This document shows, in pieces, positions 1 through 8,000 of a DNA stretch of 64,000 nt. The stretch is from Hydrogenispora sp. Its GTDB lineage: Bacteria > Bacillota > UBA4882 > UBA10575. The notes under the pieces were generated by a model that was not told the DNA's origin, searched no databases, and saw only the letters and a list, made by a program, of their open reading frames with translations. The position numbers were made by a program, and so were the translations under genes. How positions within the stretch are numbered: the stretch's first letter is position 1; the number at the start of each line of letters is the position of its first letter. The stretch is from NCBI GenBank assembly GCA_012837705.1, contig DUQQ01000082.1:62001-126000 (forward strand). Reading direction: 5' to 3'.

Positions 1-288
1 TTTGAAAAGGATCGCTTTCCCTTCCATCACCGGTAGTGCTGCTTCGGGACCAATATCACCCAAACCAAGCACCGCGGTACCATCGGTGACCACGGCTACC
101 GTATTTCCTTTATTCGTATAATCATAAACCAAACTCGGTTCCTGATGGATCGCCCGGCACGGGGCGGCTACCCCAGGGGAATAGGCCAAACTTAGTTCAG
201 CCGGGCTGTTGATCTCTACTTTGCTCCGCATCTCAATTTTGCCCCGGTTTTCTTTATGTAAACGTAACGCTTCCGTGTCAATTCCCAT
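1..288 (-). CDS. NAD(P)-dependent malic enzyme, N-terminal part (gene runs off the window)
   Basis: Malic enzyme oxidatively decarboxylates malate to pyruvate in the cytoplasm. Only the first 96 codons are inside the window; the rest lies beyond position 1. The visible segment carries the family's N-terminal hallmark [15 protein letters not shown], followed by a [16 protein letters not shown] stretch that belongs to the malic enzyme N-terminal domain. Two ATGs sit in tandem (291 and 288). The second is 7 nt from GGAGG and is preferred. The domain is also found in fused phosphotransacetylase-malic enzymes, which the truncation cannot exclude. With ppdK in the same window it fits C3/C4 carbon interconversion. 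Family assignment is confident; cofactor preference cannot be read. Confidence 0.9.
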   Translation of the reverse strand, partial: MGIDTEALRLHKENRGKIEMRSKVEINSPAELSLAYSPGVAAPCRAIHQEPSLVYDYTNKGNTVAVVTDGTAVLGLGDIGPEAALPVMEGKAILFK

Positions 289-309
289 CATTTCGCCTCC
301 CGTTAACAT

Positions 310-1125
310 TCATCCCTCTCGGCCCGTTCCGGTCAGACGCTGGCGTAGCGCTTCATAAATCAAGATCGCCGCGGAGATCGAAACATTCAAAGATTCGGCT
401 CCACCCGGTACCGGGATGCGCACACCCGCGATCCCCCAGTCTTGATCGAGCTTTGTCCACTCAAAACCACGGGCTTCATTACCTAATAAGAAGAGGGTGG
501 GCCCGGTCAAATCCTGCTCAAAATAGAGTTTATTCGCCCGGGGATCGCCAACCCATACTTTAACCCCATGGGCTCGAGCCCACTCTAAAATTGCCTCCAG
601 AGTTTGGAAATAAAGGTGAAGATTGAAGATCCCACCCTGGCTGGAACGGACCACCTTTCCCCCATAAGGGTCGACCGTCCCGGGCGTAATAAAAAGGTTG
701 GTCACTCCGGCCGCCCACGCTGTACGCATGATCGTCCCCAGGTTCCCGGGATCCTGAATCTGATGGAGGAGCAATGCGCAAAAATCCGGTCCAACCGAAG
801 GAAAGCTTCCAGCTTCACCCGGTTGTTCGACAACTGCCAACACATCCTGGGGCGTTTGCGTCTCGGTTAAGGCCGGAAAAAGGCGGGCGGAAACCTGGTA
901 AACAGGAACCCCATGCGTCTTCACCAACTCCCCCAAAGGACCCGAACAAGAAGCTCCTTCCTTCACAAGGACATTCCGCACCTTGAACGAGGAGCGCAAA
1001 GCTTCCTCCAGGAGATGCGGGCCTTCTGCCAAAAAAAGGCGGTGTTTCTGACGCCCTCTTTTCCTTTGTAAAGAGATAACGGTCTTGATTATCGGATTAT
1101 CGCGACTGGTCAGTACGGTCACCAC
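310..1125 (-). CDS. TrmH/SpoU-family RNA 2'-O-methyltransferase (23S rRNA type)
   Basis: A 271-residue SAM-dependent methyltransferase expected to 2'-O-methylate a ribose in rRNA. An N-terminal substrate-binding region (about 1-100) is followed by the SPOUT catalytic domain. All three family motifs are visible: D125-PGNLG with R134 (motif 1), LLGNEARGF at 213-221 (motif 2), and the proline-rich PVPGGAESLNVSISAAI at 238-254 (motif 3, forming the trefoil-knot SAM site). The GTG start at 1125 follows a strong GAGGAGG. It lies downstream of rplT but after a clear terminator, so it may have its own transcript. In many Firmicutes a gene of this kind sits near the rplT or pheS genes. Exact target nucleotide is not known. 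Confidence 0.9.
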   Translation of the reverse strand: MVTVLTSRDNPIIKTVISLQRKRGRQKHRLFLAEGPHLLEEALRSSFKVRNVLVKEGASCSGPLGELVKTHGVPVYQVSARLFPALTETQTPQDVLAVVEQPGEAGSFPSVGPDFCALLLHQIQDPGNLGTIMRTAWAAGVTNLFITPGTVDPYGGKVVRSSQGGIFNLHLYFQTLEAILEWARAHGVKVWVGDPRANKLYFEQDLTGPTLFLLGNEARGFEWTKLDQDWGIAGVRIPVPGGAESLNVSISAAILIYEALRQRLTGTGREG

Positions 1126-1148
1126 CGCGCCTCCTCGCTGAAAATTAA

Positions 1149-1169
1149 AAAACGGCCGATGGCCGTTTT
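1149..1169 (-). terminator. Intrinsic terminator after rplT
   Basis: On the minus strand AAAACGGCC, a 3-nt loop and GGCCGTTTT are followed by TTAATTTT. It starts a few bases past the rplT stop codon and ends the infC-rpmI-rplT transcript before the methyltransferase gene. Confidence 0.85.
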
Positions 1170-1171
1170 GT

Positions 1172-1525
1172 CTACTGTTGCTGTTTTGCTACGGAAACAA
1201 GTTTCTCAAACGCTGCGCCGTCGTTCACGGCCAGATCCGCCAAGACCTTACGGTTAATCTGAACTCCAGCCTTCTTTAAACCGCTGATAAACATACTGTA
1301 AGACATACCGTTCATCCGCGCGGCCGCATTAATACGGGCAATCCAAAGTCTGCGGAAGTCCCGCTTTTTCGTCCGCCGGTCCCGGTAAGCATAGCTCAAA
1401 GATCTTAAGACTTGCGGGTTAGCAACTCTAAATAAACGACTTTTTGACCCGCGATATCCTTTCGCCAATTTCAAAATTTTTTTATGACGTCGACGTGTGT
1501 TCGTACCACGTTTCACCCGTGCCAA
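1172..1525 (-). CDS. rplT: 50S ribosomal protein L20
   Basis: A 117-residue basic protein of the large subunit, needed for early 50S assembly; in many bacteria it also represses its own operon by binding the leader RNA. It opens with MARVKRG and the long basic helix typical of L20, and its length matches the family. The start is TTG at 1525, placed 7 nt after GGAGG; no ATG fits. It is the last gene of infC-rpmI-rplT and is closed by the hairpin just downstream. The infC leader upstream of the operon is a plausible site for L20 feedback, which is inference from Bacillus and E. coli. Confidence 0.97.
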   Translation of the reverse strand: MARVKRGTNTRRRHKKILKLAKGYRGSKSRLFRVANPQVLRSLSYAYRDRRTKKRDFRRLWIARINAAARMNGMSYSMFISGLKKAGVQINRKVLADLAVNDGAAFEKLVSVAKQQQ

Positions 1526-1561
1526 AGCAATTCCTCCTATCTATTCCCCATCAAGTCATAA

Positions 1562-1759
1562 TTATTGTAAACCTAACATCCGCTTAACCCGTTTGGAATC
1601 CGCCGCCGTTACTAACTCAGCTTTACGCAAATTCCGTTTGCGGTCGGGCGCCTTCTTTTCCAATATATGGCTGCGAAATGCTTTGTTCTTTTTGATCTTT
1701 CCCGTCCCGGTCAGCTTAAACCTTTTTGCTGCACCACGGTGGGTCTTCATCTTTGCCAT
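1562..1759 (-). CDS. rpmI: 50S ribosomal protein L35
   Basis: A 65-residue, very basic large-subunit protein. The N-terminal [15 protein letters not shown] is diagnostic of L35, and length matches the family norm of 64-66. The ATG is preceded by AAGGAGAG at good spacing. It lies between infC and rplT in the universally conserved order, with 36 nt to rplT and 37 nt from infC, so it is almost certainly co-transcribed. Nothing is unusual about it. Confidence 0.97.
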   Translation of the reverse strand: MAKMKTHRGAAKRFKLTGTGKIKKNKAFRSHILEKKAPDRKRNLRKAELVTAADSKRVKRMLGLQ

Positions 1760-1796
1760 TTGCTTCTCTCCTTGTCATGTTATTCCATAACTGTTA

Positions 1797-2309
1797 TTAT
1801 TCCTGTTTGGCCGAAAGAATCATGATCATATTTCTTCCTTCAACCTTCGGCTCCCGTTCCAGGGTAGCCTTTTCTTGAACGGCCTCGTAAAGCTGCATAA
1901 GAAGTTTTCTCCCCAAGTCGGCGTGGACAATCTCCCTGCCCCGGAATCTAACGGAAACCTTAACCTTGTCACCACTCTCCAAAAACTTCAACGCCCGTTT
2001 TACCTTTACTTGAAAATCGTGCGTTTCAATCTTCGGTGTCAATCTGATTTCCTTGATGTCAACTACTTTCTGACGCTTTCGAGCCTCTCTTTCCCGCCTG
2101 CTCTGCTCATAACGGTACTTACCGTAATCCATAATTTTACAGACGGGCGGTCTAGCGGTAGGAGCCACCTCTACCAGATCCAAGTCTTTTTCCCGGGCGA
2201 TCCGCAAGGCCTCTTTCACGGGAAGAATCCCCAATTGTTCGCCATCGGCGCTTACTACCCTTACTTCTTTCACCCGAATACCCTCATTTACGCGCAGCTC
2301 ACTGTTAAT
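1797..2309 (-). CDS. infC: Translation initiation factor IF-3, with ATT start codon
   Basis: IF-3 binds the 30S subunit, keeps it apart from 50S and checks start-codon pairing. The N-terminal domain (about 1-75, INSELRVNEGIR onward) and C-terminal domain (about 80-170) are both present. An upstream in-frame TTG at 2345 exists but has no ribosome-binding site. In contrast AGGAGG at 2319-2324 stands 9 nt before ATT at 2307-2309, exactly at the conserved beginning of mature IF-3. An ATT/ATA start is the known autoregulatory device of infC, because IF-3 discriminates against it. I therefore annotate 170 residues. It heads infC-rpmI-rplT, with its own promoter about 240 nt upstream. Confidence 0.93.
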   Translation of the reverse strand: MNSELRVNEGIRVKEVRVVSADGEQLGILPVKEALRIAREKDLDLVEVAPTARPPVCKIMDYGKYRYEQSRREREARKRQKVVDIKEIRLTPKIETHDFQVKVKRALKFLESGDKVKVSVRFRGREIVHADLGRKLLMQLYEAVQEKATLEREPKVEGRNMIMILSAKQE

Positions 2310-2550
2310 CGGCCGCCACCTCCTGTTTTTGATGATCGATGTCAATAGATGCTATTAAATGATTAATAATAGATAAATAAGACATAAATTAAGCGAGTAA
2401 CCTCTACTCGCTTAATGACAGTATCCATCGGCACCAAGATTTTCTTTGAGCACCGATGATTATCTTTCGTGTCATAATCGACCCAAGCTGGTTAACAACC
2501 GCTGGGTGAGAAGCAGAGGCTTCTACTTAAAGCTATTTAAAGCAGTTTTC
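2310..2550 (-). promoter_or_regulatory. Structured leader of infC-rpmI-rplT
   Basis: About 240 nt of untranslated RNA separate the predicted transcription start (near 2551) from the ATT start. Two hairpins are visible on the minus strand: ATCGGTGC pairing with GTGCCGAT (with G-U pairs), then AAGCGAGTA pairing with TACTCGCTT with a 4-5 nt loop. The second is followed by an A/U-rich stretch and could act as an attenuator. In Bacillus the equivalent leader is where L20 represses the operon; that role here is inference. Confidence 0.6.
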
Positions 2551-2557
2551 CAAAAGA

Positions 2558-2586
2558 AGTATACCACTAATCTGGAAAGGGGTCAA
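2558..2586 (-). promoter_or_regulatory. Sigma-A-type promoter of infC operon
   Basis: Minus strand -35 TTGACC (2581-2586), 17 nt spacer, -10 TATACT (2558-2563). It overlaps the last codons of the upstream pseudouridine synthase gene, giving the ribosomal operon its own start. Confidence 0.8.
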
Positions 2587-3523
2587 GTACTATCTCATTT
2601 TTTTTCGGTGCCCAGCGCTGACCACAATAATTAATGGCCGTTTCCAGATCGGGCGGGAGAGGCGCTGAAACCCTTACCACTTCACCGGTACGGGGATGAG
2701 TAAAGCCAAGCCCGGCCGCGTGAAGCGCTTGACCATCGATCTTAAAGGGTTCCTTACCCCTTCCGTAAACCGGATCACCCGCTACCGGGTGGCCGATATG
2801 CTGAAAATGAACCCGAATCTGGTGGGTTCGTCCCGTATGAAGCTGGACCCACACTAAAGTATAGGGTCCAAACGCAGCAAGCACTCGATATGAGGTGTGG
2901 GCGGGTTTCCCCTTTGCTACCACCGCCATCTTCTTCCGGTGCACCGGATGGCGGCCGATGGGTGCTTTAATCGCCCCTTCCTCTGCCGGTAAAGAACCAT
3001 GCACTAAAGCCAGATAAACCCGGGTCATCTGCCCCGCCTTTAGTTGAGCCGCTAAACCCAGATGGGTAAAGTCGTTTTTGGCCACCACCAACGCACCAGT
3101 CGTGTCCTTATCTAAACGGTGCACAATTCCCGGCCGCAACACTCCCCCGATCCCAGATAGATCCCGACAGTGTTTGAGCAGGGCGTTAACCAAAGTACCA
3201 CTGGGGTTACCCGCCGCCGGATGGACGACCATGCCCCGGGGTTTATTCACCACGACCAAATCCTTGTCTTCATAGAGGATCATCAACGGTATATCTTCCG
3301 CTTCAACCGCCAGCGGCTTGGGTTCTTCCAGCTCGACTTCGATCACATCGCCTGGCTGCAGGCGGTAACTGGGCTTGATCGGCAGTGATTCGACCTTAAC
3401 CTTCCCGTTTTTCAGTAATTTTTGCGCAAAAGCCCGTGAAGGAATCTGTTCGACCTGCGCCAGAAAGGCATCAATCCGGATTCCCTCCTCTTCCGGACTA
3501 ACTGTGAAGCGGAGAAGAGGCAC
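2567..3523 (-). CDS. RluA/RluD-family ribosomal large subunit pseudouridine synthase
   Basis: Isomerises uridine to pseudouridine in RNA, most likely 23S rRNA. An N-terminal S4 RNA-binding domain (about residues 12-70) precedes the catalytic domain with the signature HRLDKDTTGALVVAKN, whose Asp is the nucleophile. Downstream HTGRTHQIRVHF is also typical. Length near 320 matches RluD-type enzymes. An ATG at 3532 abuts GAGGA directly, so GTG at 3523, about 8 nt from it, is the better start; either choice overlaps the 3' end of lgt by about 26-35 nt. It belongs to the lspA-lgt-rlu string seen in many clostridia (YlyB in Bacillus). Which uridines it modifies cannot be told from sequence. Confidence 0.93.
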   Translation of the reverse strand: MPLLRFTVSPEEEGIRIDAFLAQVEQIPSRAFAQKLLKNGKVKVESLPIKPSYRLQPGDVIEVELEEPKPLAVEAEDIPLMILYEDKDLVVVNKPRGMVVHPAAGNPSGTLVNALLKHCRDLSGIGGVLRPGIVHRLDKDTTGALVVAKNDFTHLGLAAQLKAGQMTRVYLALVHGSLPAEEGAIKAPIGRHPVHRKKMAVVAKGKPAHTSYRVLAAFGPYTLVWVQLHTGRTHQIRVHFQHIGHPVAGDPVYGRGKEPFKIDGQALHAAGLGFTHPRTGEVVRVSAPLPPDLETAINYCGQRWAPKKNEIVLDPFPD

Positions 3524-4289
3524 GATGCTCATTCCTCGCCTGTTTTTTTAAACGCCCAAAAAGATAGGCCAAGACGACCAGACCAACGGCCAACGAAAAG
3601 ACCTGTGTCGTCCGGAGCCAACCGAAGGCCAGGATCTGACTGTCCCGAAAGGCTTCCACCACCGTACGGGCCAAACAATAAAGGCCAACGTAAAGACCGA
3701 AAATGAAGCCGTCAAAATACCGGCTCTTGCCCCGCTGTCCCCGACGGTCACAGACCATGAGAACAACAAAGATCAGCATGTTAGCCAGAATTTCGTAAAG
3801 CTGGGTCGGGTGCCGCAGGGTAGGATCGCCGGCAGCACAGGGCAAAGCCCACGGCAGATTGGATGTAACCCCGTAACAACACCCGCTGAGCAAACAGCCA
3901 ATGCGCCCCAGACTATGGCCTAACGGAATATAGAGCGCGATCACGTCAGCCAGTCGCCATGTGGCAATCTGCTTCCTTTTCGTATACCAGACCCCCAGCA
4001 GCACACCACCGAGGACTGCCCCAAAAAAGGAGCCGGTAAAACCGGAAAAGATCGATGCTGGATCATGGAGATAGGTCCGGAACTCATAAAGCACATTCAC
4101 CAGTTTAGCAAAGATTAAGCCGCCGATGATCGCATAAAGCGCAAAATCGATAATCTGTTCGAAGGTGGCAATCCCTCTTTTCCGCGCCAAAGAACCGACC
4201 CACAGGAGACCACAGAACAAGGCAAGCGCCACCGTCAAACCATAAGAATAAATGTGAAACCGGCCTAAGGACAATAAGACAGGATACAT
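3498..4289 (-). CDS. lgt: Prolipoprotein diacylglyceryl transferase
   Basis: Transfers diacylglycerol from phosphatidylglycerol to the lipobox cysteine of prolipoproteins, the first step of lipoprotein maturation, in the cytoplasmic membrane. The 263 residues contain several membrane helices, the N-terminal YPVLLSLGRFHIYSYGL and the HPTQLYE motif. The classic Lgt signature around GRxGNFxNxE is replaced by GRIGCLLSGCCYG, a cysteine-bearing variant known in many Gram-positive Lgt-like proteins. It lies between lspA (the second-step peptidase) and the pseudouridine synthase, whose start it overlaps. The neighbour strongly supports the function. The altered motif is the only reason for caution. 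Confidence 0.9.
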   Translation of the reverse strand: MYPVLLSLGRFHIYSYGLTVALALFCGLLWVGSLARKRGIATFEQIIDFALYAIIGGLIFAKLVNVLYEFRTYLHDPASIFSGFTGSFFGAVLGGVLLGVWYTKRKQIATWRLADVIALYIPLGHSLGRIGCLLSGCCYGVTSNLPWALPCAAGDPTLRHPTQLYEILANMLIFVVLMVCDRRGQRGKSRYFDGFIFGLYVGLYCLARTVVEAFRDSQILAFGWLRTTQVFSLAVGLVVLAYLFGRLKKQARNEHRASSPLHS

Positions 4290-4320
4290 TTTGTCATCCT
4301 CCCACTCCTAAAAAATACCC

Positions 4321-4773
4321 CTAATCTTGAAGGCGCGTGATACAGATCAAGATCAAGACAGCGCCGATAAAGATCGCCGTGTCCGCCAGGTTAAAAAGGG
4401 GAAAGTTGTCCAGCGGCCAAAAATCAAGGTCAATAAAGTCAATGACCTGACCTCCATTCCAGAGCCGGTCGATTACATTCCCCGCAGCCCCACCCAAACA
4501 TAAAGCCAGACCAAACCGGAAAGATAAAGGATACTGTGCAATCTCCTTCCGAAACAGAAAGACGAGGGAAAAAAGGACCAACGGCATCACCGTCAAAAAA
4601 AAGGTGCGGTGGGACAAAATCCCGAAAGCAGCGCCCGGGTTATTGATCCGGGTGAAAGAGAGCACCCCGGGGATGACCGTTACAGTTTGGTGCAGAGGCA
4701 ACCCGCGTCGCACTAGTGCCTTTGTCAGTTGGTCTACACCGATTATTATGACAAAAAGAGCATAATAAAACAA
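4321..4773 (-). CDS. lspA: Lipoprotein signal peptidase (signal peptidase II)
   Basis: An aspartyl membrane protease that removes the signal peptide from diacylglyceryl-prolipoprotein. The 150-residue protein has four predicted membrane helices, the NNPGAAFGIL segment, and both catalytic aspartates in context: D112 in VIDFIDL and D131 in FNLADTAI. TTG at 4773 is the start, 7 nt after GGAGG. The gene is directly followed by lgt, so both lipoprotein-processing steps are made together. Length is normal for the family. Confidence 0.95.
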   Translation of the reverse strand: MFYYALFVIIIGVDQLTKALVRRGLPLHQTVTVIPGVLSFTRINNPGAAFGILSHRTFFLTVMPLVLFSLVFLFRKEIAQYPLSFRFGLALCLGGAAGNVIDRLWNGGQVIDFIDLDFWPLDNFPLFNLADTAIFIGAVLILICITRLQD

Positions 4774-4882
4774 GCTTCTTCCTCCACAAATTGTTCCTTG
4801 TAATTAAACCATAAATAAAGGTATTAGACAACATCCTGCGCCATTTTCTTCGCTGCGGAGCGCCGACAGTAGCCACGGTAGA

Positions 4883-4972
4883 CTACCGAATAAACGCTTT
4901 TTTATGCGTATTCCTATGGACCTTTCGCCCCTTTACGAAGCTTGCGACGCCGCCTCCCAATAATCCGGGCAA
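4883..4972 (-). CDS. Possible 29-residue basic small protein
   Basis: In the 246-nt gap between polC and lspA a good GGAGG (4981-4985) is followed by an ATG at zero spacing (useless) and by tandem TTG codons at 4975 and 4972. From TTG 4972 a 29-codon frame reads a glycine-rich start (PGLLGGGVASFV) and a basic tail with KGRK, HRNTHKK and IR. It resembles no family I know. The ribosome-binding site and amphipathic character are the only support; the gap may simply be noncoding. Confidence 0.25.
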   Translation of the reverse strand: MPGLLGGGVASFVKGRKVHRNTHKKAFIR

Positions 4973-5019
4973 CAAAACATCCTCCTTTATGCGTAAGCAA
5001 TATCAGCAGGGGCTACGAC

Positions 5020-8000
5020 CTAAAAGAGGGTCAGCTGGTTCGTGGCGGGCAAGCCCTTTAGACACCCTTGGCGCGATAACACGTCAATTACAGAAGAAGA
5101 CAGACGGGCCCGGGCTTTCAGGTCCTCCACTGAACAGAATTCACCCTCTTCACGGGCTTCCACCAGGGTACGCGCCGCCGCCTCTCCCAGACCCTGAATG
5201 GTGGTCAGCGGCATCAACAAGCCATGGGGCGTGATTAAAAAACGGGCCGCATCGGAACGATAAAGGTCAACCGGGAGGAAACGGATGCCCCGGAGCATGG
5301 CTTCGTGCGCCACTTCCATGGTGGCATACAACCCCTTCTCTTTCGCCGTCATCTCATTCCCTTTTGCCTTCAGTTCTTTCATCTTTTCTTTCAACTGCTC
5401 TAATCCGCCCAGCACCATCTCGGCATCAAAATCAGTACTGCGGATGGTGAAAAACGCCGCATAAAAGGCTTCCGGGTGGTAGACTTTAAAATAGGCGATG
5501 CGGAAACCCATCATCACATAGGCAACCGCGTGGGCCTTTGGAAAAAGGTACCGAATCTTTAAACAAGAGTCAATATACCACTGGGGGACTTCATACTCTT
5601 TCATCAGTTCGATATCTTCCTCATCCAAACTACGCCCTTTCCGCACTTTTTCCATGATTGTAAAGGCGGCTTTCGGTGGCAAGCCCCGGTAGATCAGATC
5701 ATTCATAATCTTATCCCGGGTCGAAATGACCTCTAACAAAGTGGCTTGCTTGCTTTTGATCAATTCTTGGGCATTCCCCAACCACACGTTGGTTCCGTGA
5801 GAGAGACCGGAGATGTAGACCAGCTCCGCAAAGGTCTGTGGTTTCGTCTCATCCAACATTTGCCGGGCAAACTCCGTACCAAACTCGGGAATCCCCAGGG
5901 TACCCAGGTCAAACCCTAAATCATCCGGGCTGACCCCCAAAGGTGCGGCCGTGGAGAATAGTTTCATGGTTTCCGGGTCATCCAGGGGCACCGTTTTCGG
6001 ATCAACTCCGGTTAAATCCTGGAGCATCCGGATGACGGTGGGGTCATCATGACCGAGAATATCTAGTTTGACAAGACGCCCTTCTAAGGCCCCATGGTAG
6101 TCAAAATGGGTGGTAATCCACTCGGCTGTGCGGTCGTTGGCTGGATACTGGACAGGCGTAAAGTTATAAATCTCTTGCCCCTCCGGGACGACAATCATCC
6201 CGCCCGGATGTTGCCCGCTGGAACGGCGCACCCCGGTACACCCCTGGACCAACCGGTTAACCTCGGCCTGTCTTAATTCCAGCCCCTGGTCTTCGATATA
6301 ACCACGGACAAACCCGAAAGCGGTCTTCTCGGCTAACCCGGTGATCGTCCCAGCCCGGAAGACGTTACCTTTACCGAACAACTCCTCGGTATACCGAAGG
6401 ACCACCGGCTGGTAATCCCCGGAGAAATTCAGGTCAATGTCGGGCTCCTTATCCCCTTCAAACCCCATGAAGGTCGCAAAGGGAATATCCTGACCATCCT
6501 TGAGCAGCGCCGCGCCACACTGCGGACAATCTTTATCCGGAAGGTCAAAACCCGAACCGATCGCCCCCGTCGCCATAAATTCGGTATGATAACATTTGGC
6601 ACAACGGTAATGGGCGGGCAGGGGATTAACTTCCGTAATCCCGCACATGGTTGCCACAAAGGAAGACCCGACCGAACCCCGTGAACCCACTAGATAACCA
6701 TCGTCCAACGACTTTTTCACCAATTTAGCCGCGATCAGATACAAGACGGCATATCCGTGGCCAATGATACTTTTCAGTTCCAACTCGAGACGTTCCACCA
6801 CAATCGACGGGAGAGGGGAACCATAGAGCTCCTCCGCCTGCCGGTAAGCCATGGTGCGGATCTCTTCATCCGCCCCAGGAATATAAGGAGGGTGAAACTC
6901 ATCAGGAACCGGCTTGACCTCGCCGATCTGGGCCGCGACCTGTTTCGGCGCCTCAATCACCACCTGACGGGCTAGCTCATCGCCTAAATACGCAAATTCG
7001 GCCAACATTTCCGCCGTCGTCCGCAGGTATAAAGGAGGCTGCTGGTCGGCATCGTCATAGCCTTGCCCAGCAAGCAATATTTGGCGAAAGATCGCATCCT
7101 TGGGGCGAAGAAAGTGAACATCACCGGTGGCAACGACCGGTTTGTTCAATTCTGCTCCCAACCGGCAGATCTTCTCGTTTAAGGCCATCAATTGCTCACG
7201 GTTGAGGCGTCCCTCGCGGACCAAAAAATCATTGTTCGCCAAGGGCTGAATCTCTAAATAATCATAGAAAGCGGCGATCTCCCGTACTTTCCGTTCTTCG
7301 ACGCCATTAAGTAAAGCGGAAAACAGTTCCCCGGCTTCACAGGCCGAACCCACAAGCAACCCTTCCCGGTACCTGGTTAAAAGCGAGCGGGGAATCCGGG
7401 GATGACGGTGAAAATGGTCTAAATGGGAAGCGGAGACTAACCGGTACAAATTGCGCAACCCAGTTTGGTTTTGAGCCAAAAGAACAATATGATAAGTGCG
7501 TAAATTCTCCACCCGCTGCTCGTGCGCTAAAGTATTAAGATCCGCCCAACTTGTGAGGGACCGTTCTTTACAAAGGGCCAGTGCTTTCTCCAGGATCTGC
7601 CAGGTGGTAAGGGCATCATCACCCGCCCGGTGATGTTGCTCCTGGATGATGCCATGTTCTTTCGCCACCACGTCCAAACGATGACTCTTCAACTGCGGCC
7701 AAAGCGCCCGGCTGAGCGCTAACGTATCAGCCACGGGCGGTTTAAAGTCTACTTGTAAGTGTTTGTTCAGCTTTTCCCGGAGAAAACCGTAATCAAATTG
7801 GGCATTGTGGGCCACAAAAATGCCATCGCCCATAAAGGTTAAAAACTCCGCCAGTACTTCCGCGGGTGCCGGGGCGTCGTTAACCATTTCATCGGTGATC
7901 CCGGTTAACTGCTGGATTTTGTAGGGAATCGACCGCTTAGGCCGGATCAGTTTGGTAAAGGTCTCGGTCACTACCCCGTTGACAATCTTAACGGCCCCGA

